DNA of 64,000 nucleotides from RPQJ01 sp963732415 (lineage in GTDB: Bacteria > Pseudomonadota > Gammaproteobacteria > Steroidobacterales > Steroidobacteraceae). A program made the position numbers and the translations under genes. Position 1 is the first letter of the stretch. The number at the start of each line of letters is the position of its first letter. The stretch lies in assembly GCA_963732415.1 (NCBI GenBank), contig CAVSZK010000015.1:226075-290074 (forward strand), written 5' to 3'. Below the pieces are notes generated by a model that did not search any database, had not been told where the DNA came from, and saw nothing but the letters and a program-made list of their open reading frames with translations. Of the stretch, positions 60,144-64,000 are shown piece after piece.

Positions 60144-60902
60144 ATGCTGACCCAACCCCTTCTTCACCAACTGCACGAGTTGCGGCTGCGTGGCATGGCC
60201 GCGGCGCTCGAACAGCAGCTCTCCACCCAGGCCTCGAACGAACTCACGTTCGACGAGCGCCTGGCGCTCCTCATCCAGCACGAGCTCGTCGAACGGCAGT
60301 CGTGCCGGCTGCGGCAGCGGCTGCGCTGGGCCAAGCTCACGCAGAGCGCCGCCCTCGAGGACCTCGACCTCAAGGCGCCGCGTGGACTCGATCGAACCGC
60401 ACTCGGCCAGGTGACCGATCTCGGCTGGATCGCCGAGCACCTGAACGTGCTCATCACCGGCCCGACCGGCGTCGGCAAGAGCTACATCGGTTGTGCTGTC
60501 GGTCATGCCGCGTGCCGCGCCGATTACAGCGTGCGGTTCTTCCGCATCCCGCGCCTCATCGACGAACTGGCGCGCTACGCCGCCCTGCAGAACAAGAGCA
60601 CGCTGCTGCGCCAGATCGCAAAGGCGGACCTGCTCATCATCGACGACTTCGGGCTCGCGCCGCTCGCCGAGTCCGTGCGTCGCGACCTGCTCGAGATCCT
60701 CGATGACCGCTACGACCGTCGCTCGACACTGATCACCAGCCAGATCCCGGTCGAGCAGTGGCACGCGTTCCTGCAGGACCCGACGATCGCCGATGCGATC
60801 CTCGACCGGCTCATCCACAACAGCTATCGACTCACGCTCAAGGGTGAGTCGATGCGCAAGCAGAAGTCGGCCGCGGCGGCCAAAACCACCAAGGCCCGTT
60901 GA
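60144..60902 (+). CDS. istB: IS21 helper ATPase IstB
   Basis: A 252-residue DnaC/DnaA-like AAA+ ATPase. ATG at 60144 follows GAGAGG, 10 bp after the istA stop. Walker A is LITGPTGVGKSYIG (about residue 105) and Walker B LLIIDDFGLAPL. The N-terminal helical part (1-90) contacts the transposase. It ends with a Lys/Ala-rich tail. IstB assembles on DNA and stimulates IstA at the target. Confidence 0.95.
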   Translation: MLTQPLLHQLHELRLRGMAAALEQQLSTQASNELTFDERLALLIQHELVERQSCRLRQRLRWAKLTQSAALEDLDLKAPRGLDRTALGQVTDLGWIAEHLNVLITGPTGVGKSYIGCAVGHAACRADYSVRFFRIPRLIDELARYAALQNKSTLLRQIAKADLLIIDDFGLAPLAESVRRDLLEILDDRYDRRSTLITSQIPVEQWHAFLQDPTIADAILDRLIHNSYRLTLKGESMRKQKSAAAAKTTKAR

Positions 60903-60947
60903 CGAACATCAAAGACTGAACGACAGTAGCAACGTCCTGTCACCCTC

Positions 60948-61017
60948 GGCCCGGCTTGCCGTGGAACGCCGGCCCGGCATGCGCTGGAATCAGTGGCCGA
61001 CTCGCGTGGAATCCGCA
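60948..61017 (+). repeat. IS21 right-end transposase-binding repeats
   Basis: Three inverted copies of the left-end unit (GGCCCGGCTTGCCGTGGAAC, GGCCCGGCATGCGCTGGAAT and GTGGCCGACTCGCGTGGAAT), ending at the TIR. Asymmetric copy number, four left and three right. Confidence 0.8.
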
Positions 61018-61228
61018 ATCCGACCCCCAGTTGCTCTACATAGTCGGCTTCCTTAATGGGGCCCTCACCCAGGCACAAGACGATCTTATTGACCTTGTGA
61101 AACTTGAATGGATATCTAAGCGCGTCGTTCACTTCGTCTGCCACCGCATCGCAAACGGAGTCCATCAGCCGTCCCTCGCAAATGAAGCCTGGGCGATTGG
61201 AAATGATCTGGAATTTCCACTGTGCCAT
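61018..61228 (-). pseudogene. cassette gene, 5' fragment cut off by the IS21 element
   Basis: ATG at 61228 starts MAQWKFQIISNRPGFICEGR and reads to EQLGVG at the IS21 target duplication. With the 3' fragment at 58239-58447 it makes a 139-residue protein (71 + 68 residues). No signal or membrane segment is seen; no family is recognised. The start lies 28 bp after the R' end of an attC site, consistent with a cassette gene. Confidence 0.85.
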
Positions 61229-61256
61229 CGTCGCTGCCCGTGATCCTACGGGTGCC

Positions 61257-61366
61257 GCCTAACGCGGGGAAGTCCTTATAGATTGCGCTTACCGGCGCGG
61301 CCTTTGCAATGAAAGATGCAAAGGCCGTGACGGTTAGGCGCGTCCAAGTACAGCGCGTGGTTAGGC
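61257..61366 (-). other. attC recombination site (110 bp)
   Basis: On the minus strand it begins with R'' GCCTAAC (61366-61360), overlapping the TAA stop of the SMI1/KNR4 gene, and ends with R' GTTAGGC (61263-61257). Outer arms GCCTAAC..CGCG / CGCGTTAGGC pair. The long centre folds as another hairpin around GGCCTTTGCA / TGCAAAGGCC. A second internal GCCTAAC (61339-61333) is present. Confidence 0.85.
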
Positions 61367-61846
61367 CACATTGTATGTGGACTCTGGTACCAGGCCCGCA
61401 AGGAATGCCGCGAAAGACGCAGCGATCTGAATGTCCTCGCCACACTCCACATCAATCCACGCCACGGAAGGCATTGAGCCTTTACGGTAGTCGAGTGTTA
61501 TCCAATAGTGCCCGTCGCCTGACAGCAGGACTTGCTTTGAGGGCAAGGCCCACTCGCGGGTCATGTATTCAGTCTTCAGGAGGTTCTGTGCGGTCTCATG
61601 GTTGGGATCCGTGACGATACCTGCCAGGTCGGCAAGGGGAACGTGATCGGCTGCCCATGTGGTCTTCTGCTTCATGGGATGTGCAAATCCCTTGGTGTAA
61701 CCACCATTCTGGATTCGTAGCAGCTCTATGAGCTCAGTCGGCAGACGGACGCCAAGAGCTGTTTCAGCCTCCGCAATCATCTCGTCCGTAAGCGGGGGAT
61801 GCTTGTAGAAATTGACGTCCCAAAAATCTCTGGGGTCGATCGCCAT
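61361..61846 (-). CDS. SMI1/KNR4 family protein (cassette gene)
   Basis: A 161-residue SMI1/KNR4-fold protein. Seen: LTDEMIAEAETALGVRLPTELIELLRIQNGGY (in parts), then GDGHYWITLDYRKGSMPSVAWIDVE and the helical end AASFAAFLAGLV. Bacterial members are common immunity proteins for contact-dependent or polymorphic toxins, so an immunity role is plausible. Start ATG at 61846 lies 9 bp after the R' end of an attC site and its stop lies in the R'' of the next, a complete cassette. Confidence 0.87.
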   Translation of the reverse strand: MAIDPRDFWDVNFYKHPPLTDEMIAEAETALGVRLPTELIELLRIQNGGYTKGFAHPMKQKTTWAADHVPLADLAGIVTDPNHETAQNLLKTEYMTREWALPSKQVLLSGDGHYWITLDYRKGSMPSVAWIDVECGEDIQIAASFAAFLAGLVPESTYNVA

Positions 61847-61854
61847 GGCTTGTG

Positions 61855-61980
61855 GCCTAACGTCCGCGTTGAGCGGGCCGCGCGAAACTGTTCCAGCGCG
61901 CCGCGAGCGTAAACTCTCTCCGCGCGCCTGCGGCGCGCCAATCGCAAGGTCTCACGGCCCGCTCGAACGCATAGTTGGGC
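61855..61980 (-). other. attC recombination site (126 bp)
   Basis: R'' GCCCAAC (61980-61974) and R' GTTAGGC (61861-61855) on the minus strand. The arms CGGCCCGCTC-GAACGC and GCGTT-GAGCGGGCCG pair with one extrahelical base, as integrases require for strand choice. The centre is a long GC-rich hairpin. Confidence 0.88.
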
Positions 61981-61981
61981 G

Positions 61982-62437
61982 TCATGCATCTTCCGGGTGT
62001 GCAATATGGGTCATGCCGCGCAGTTCGTCTCTAGCCATCGCAACATCAACCGCCTCCAAGCCGTCATATAAAGGCCGCCTGCGAAAACGGATGTAGTAGA
62101 TGTTTCCGGCATGAACATCTAAGTCAGTCGTTGGGAACGCTTCGTCAAGCCTCGGTCCAATTGTGAGCTTGATCAGACCAGGCTCTGCGTCAATTGTGAT
62201 AAACGACTCTACTGGCAGCTTCCCGATGTTCTTACCATCTAGCCATACGCGGCTCCTCACGCCATCACCAAGTACAGACGCCCTCCGATATACGACTACT
62301 AATCCTTTTCCTGGCTTTGCCTCCAGGGCCATCGTCTCGTACTTCGGGCCAGCTATGAACGTGCATCCAGACAAGCAAATAGCGCCCGAAAGCATTATCA
62401 AACCCAATATCGCTCTGAGCACGTGCGGTAAGTCCAT
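61982..62437 (-). CDS. DUF2846-like lipoprotein (cassette gene)
   Basis: A 151-residue lipoprotein. ATG at 62437 (MDLPHVLRAILGLIMLSG) begins a signal with lipobox LSGC near residue 24; an upstream TTG in frame at 62449 is less likely. The mature part has KGLVVVYRRASVLGDGVRSRVWLDGKNIGKLPVESFITIDAEPG (in parts), the DUF2846-type beta-sandwich with its YRR and WLDG motifs. Function unknown. Flanked by attC sites at 61855 and 62469, so an intact cassette. Confidence 0.8.
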   Translation of the reverse strand: MDLPHVLRAILGLIMLSGAICLSGCTFIAGPKYETMALEAKPGKGLVVVYRRASVLGDGVRSRVWLDGKNIGKLPVESFITIDAEPGLIKLTIGPRLDEAFPTTDLDVHAGNIYYIRFRRRPLYDGLEAVDVAMARDELRGMTHIAHPEDA

Positions 62438-62468
62438 GCGATCTCGCAAAACGTACGGTCGCCATGAC

Positions 62469-62546
62469 GCCTAACGTTGGAGTTCACCCGCATGTGGCAA
62501 CCGGCGAAGCCGGCTGACGCATGTCGGGTGCAACGACGGGTTAGCC
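62469..62546 (-). other. attC recombination site (78 bp)
   Basis: On the minus strand R'' GGCTAAC (62546-62540) and R' GTTAGGC (62475-62469). Inner arms ACCCGCATG / CATGTCGGGT pair with one unpaired T, and the centre is a short hairpin CCGGC-GAA-GCCGG. A textbook small attC. Confidence 0.88.
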
Positions 62547-62574
62547 CGCACCGTCGGCGGACGTTCGCACGCGC

Positions 62575-62934
62575 CTAGAGCTGCGGCCATTGCCAACCAT
62601 CGAGGCGACCGATGAAGTCGTGGTACGCGCTACCTTCGTACCCGTCTTCGAAAGGTGCCACACCAAACTGCTCTAGGACCTTCAGAGTTTCGAAGACGCC
62701 AAGCCGGACCTCCTGCGCCAGAACCTCGGCGAGAGCGGCGCGATCTTCCGACGAGAGGCGAGCAAGAACCTCGTTGACTCTGTGTTGCTCCGGCAGAAAG
62801 TTGGGATTTGCGTTTGCGTTCCACACGCCGGAGCGGAAGCGACTTGCTCCGACCTGGCCTTGGCCGGAGTTGCACATTCGGACTAGAGCGTCGATCGCCG
62901 ACCGGTAGCTTTGAGGCTTGGAAATGGCAGACAT
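62575..62934 (-). CDS. DUF6547-like protein (cassette gene)
   Basis: A 119-residue soluble protein. ATG at 62934 (MSAISKPQSYRSAIDALVRM) with GAGG upstream is preferred over upstream in-frame starts that would run through an attC-like half-site. Seen: FRSGVWNANANPNFLPEQHRVNEVLARLSSEDRAALAEVLAQE (in parts) and the end GRLDGWQWPQL, as in DUF6547 proteins. No function is known. The stop lies just before the attC at 62469. Confidence 0.75.
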   Translation of the reverse strand: MSAISKPQSYRSAIDALVRMCNSGQGQVGASRFRSGVWNANANPNFLPEQHRVNEVLARLSSEDRAALAEVLAQEVRLGVFETLKVLEQFGVAPFEDGYEGSAYHDFIGRLDGWQWPQL

Positions 62935-63341
62935 GGTGCCTCTGTGCGGGCTAACAACAATTAGGTCGGAACATTTGGTCGCAACTCTGCCGATATAAAA
63001 ACCGGCATCCAAGCGCATTCTTGCACCATAAGCAGGCCGAGGACCGTGCAACTCGTTGATCTGACTACAGCACCGATCTATTAGGTCGTCAATTATGCGT
63101 CGGTGAATATGTCGGCTCGGCAACACGTCGCTGCGGGCGCCGCTCGCCGCCGCGGCCCATCACGCTTCCCGAAATTGTTGTCCAACGACTGCTATCGGAG
63201 CGCGTGCCGTAGGACCGCTCATGGCCGATTTTACGCCTACGCGAAGGTCTGCTTTCCATTGGTGCCGGGACACGACCCCCGATCCGCGCCCGATAGCGGA
63301 CCCTCAACGGTGGAAAGCGACCCTCTGCGGTCACACCATTC
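62935..63341. other. gene-free stretch with an attC half-site and a 31-bp repeat
   Basis: No convincing gene in these 407 bp. It holds a GGCTAAC box (62949-62955) placed where the R' end of an attC site upstream of the DUF6547 cassette would be, with no clear matching R'' box further right. It also holds the right copy of the 31-bp repeat. It separates the recognisable cassettes from the toxin-antitoxin pair. Confidence 0.5.
63295..63325 (+). repeat. 31-bp direct repeat, right copy
   Basis: Exact copy of 57235-57265, same orientation. It ends 16 bp before the antitoxin stop codon, on the far side of the cassette block. Confidence 0.9.
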
Positions 63342-63614
63342 TTAAGCAACGTCCAGGAGCGCGTGAGGGTTGCGATCGGCAACAAGCAAGAGCGTCCGGG
63401 CCGCGCCAGAGGGCGCGCGTCGGCCTTGCTCCCAGTCCTGCAGCGTTCGCACGGAAACACCGAGCAGCGTTGCAAAGCGCGACTGCGACAGGCCAGTCTT
63501 CTCCCGGATGGAAGCCACGTCGGGCACATTGATGACGCGACCTACTTCTCCGCGCTTCAATTCGCGAAGCCCGTCCAGAATCTCCTGCCCAATATTTCGC
63601 TTTGCCTTACGCAT
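63342..63614 (-). CDS. XRE/HigA-like antitoxin
   Basis: A 90-residue DNA-binding protein with a helix-turn-helix at about residues 30-62 (VASIREKTGLSQSRFATLLGVSVRTLQDWEQGRRAPSG in parts), then AARTLLLVADRNPHALLDV. It follows the RelE-like toxin with an 8-bp overlap. In such toxin-first pairs the antitoxin binds the operator palindrome and neutralises the toxin. The N-terminal QEILDGLRELKRGE helix is typical of this subgroup. Confidence 0.88.
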   Translation of the reverse strand: MRKAKRNIGQEILDGLRELKRGEVGRVINVPDVASIREKTGLSQSRFATLLGVSVRTLQDWEQGRRAPSGAARTLLLVADRNPHALLDVA

Positions 63615-63921
63615 TGTCGACTTCCTCTCGAATCTGCCGCAGGACGTGGGCCGGAATGCTGTCGGCCACGTTCTTCGGGTACATCGTCAGCATCCAGATG
63701 ACCCCGTTCGCTCGCCGTACGTAATAGATGATGCGATATCCACCACGCTTGCCTCGGCCAGGAGCAGCCCAGCGCAACTTGCGGACACCTCCTGACCCGG
63801 GGACCGCGGGGCCGGCCTCTGGATCAGCGATTAGCGCGGACTGCAGCGCCACATACTCGGCATCGGTCAGGTACTCGAGCACCAGCTTGGTGAACGCTCG
63901 TGTCTCGATGAAGCTGAACAT
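63607..63921 (-). CDS. RelE/ParE-family toxin
   Basis: A 104-residue toxin. ATG at 63921 (MFSFIETRAF) is preferred; the ATG at 63939 lies inside the operator palindrome. Seen: FTKLVLEYLTDAEYVALQSAL, GSGGVRKLRWAAPGRGKRGGYRIIYYV and VIWMLTMYPKNVADSIPAHVLRQI (in parts), the RelE/HigB mRNA-interferase type. The toxin gene is first in the operon, with the XRE antitoxin overlapping by 8 bp. Confidence 0.9.
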   Translation of the reverse strand: MFSFIETRAFTKLVLEYLTDAEYVALQSALIADPEAGPAVPGSGGVRKLRWAAPGRGKRGGYRIIYYVRRANGVIWMLTMYPKNVADSIPAHVLRQIREEVDNA

Positions 63922-63929
63922 CTTTTGAA

Positions 63930-63948
63930 TATACGGCAATGCCGTATA
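63930..63948. promoter_or_regulatory. palindromic operator of the toxin-antitoxin pair
   Basis: TATACGGCAATGCCGTATA is a perfect 19-bp palindrome 8 bp upstream of the toxin start. It is the expected binding site for the XRE antitoxin and overlaps the likely promoter or leader. Confidence 0.75.
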
Positions 63949-64000
63949 CAGTCAAGTTCGCGTAGGCAGGAAAATAGATCGGCGCGAATGACCGGAAGTG

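Larger units (their letters stand above)
58454..61017 (+). mobile_element. IS21-family insertion sequence (2,564 bp) with istA and istB
   Basis: Ends are TGCAGATTCCACG (58454) and CGTGGAATCCGCA (61017), imperfect inverted repeats with the TG...CA termini of the IS21 family. Both sides are flanked by the 6-bp target duplication ATCCGA (58448-58453 and 61018-61023). It has two genes, istA and istB, on the plus strand, and repeated terminal binding sites at both ends. Intact reading frames suggest it may still be active. It entered a cassette gene of the integron-like array. Confidence 0.93.

Noticed and set aside
63180..63186. GTCCAAC box as another attC end.
   Set aside because: No partner box at a plausible distance and no paired arms were found.

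Overview
The window looks like chromosome of a high-GC Gammaproteobacterium, probably near the Xanthomonadales, Nevskiales or Steroidobacterales. This rests on GC-rich codon use and on the gene families present (DUF3604 pairs, YaeQ, a RIO-type kinase, SlyD, RimO, a YcbB-like L,D-transpeptidase, phasins, FadL and SphA-type outer-membrane proteins). No rRNA or tRNA gene was seen, so the assignment is an inference.

Layout, left to right. 1-6264 (minus): a partial DUF3300 lipoprotein, a small Lys/Asp-repeat exported protein, two tandem DUF3604 proteins and an SphA-like beta-barrel protein; a LysR regulator diverges from these at 6459. 7383-10341: HupE/UreJ membrane protein, PpiC-type isomerase, a 32-residue basic protein and an aldo/keto reductase. 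10537-11154: glycine-zipper protein. 11164-20388 (minus): glycogen-use cluster glgP-glgB-glgX-malQ, with a perfect 27-bp palindrome between glgP and glgB. 20394-37194: housekeeping and envelope genes (methyltransferase, lon, CbiM-like permease, MscS channel, DedA, MATE, GST, pirin, PQQ-type beta-propeller, rimO, L,D-transpeptidase, slyD). 37412-41009: two tandem, overlapping TIR-TolB-like-TPR genes. 41017-53972: nitroreductase, GST, SDR, a phasin with a histone-like tail, a barnase/barstar pair, an ECF sigma/anti-sigma operon, AraC regulator with an enoyl-CoA hydratase, yaeQ, RIO kinase and FadL. 54151-55262: a decaying oxidoreductase gene beside an IS30 remnant. 55305-57173: peroxiredoxin-like protein, a second phasin with a clear terminator, and a small membrane protein.

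57235-63948 is the most unusual part. It has visibly lower GC and is read here as an integron gene-cassette array on the minus strand. Small unrelated genes (two unknown ORFs, SMI1/KNR4, a DUF2846-like lipoprotein, a DUF6547-like protein) alternate with imperfect palindromes that have the R''/R' core boxes (GCCTAAC ... GTTAGGC type) of attC sites, some showing the expected extrahelical bases. A complete IS21-family element (istA, istB, 6-bp target duplication) has inserted into one cassette gene. The reading frame rejoins perfectly once the element is removed. A toxin-first RelE/XRE toxin-antitoxin pair with a palindromic operator sits at the right end. No integron integrase is in the window; if present it should lie beyond position 64000. 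A 31-bp direct repeat occurs on either side of the cassette block.

Functionally, the four glg/mal genes release and remodel stored glucan, and the two phasins suggest polyhydroxyalkanoate granules. The TIR pair, barnase/barstar, SMI1/KNR4 and toxin-antitoxin genes are the defence or conflict-related candidates.
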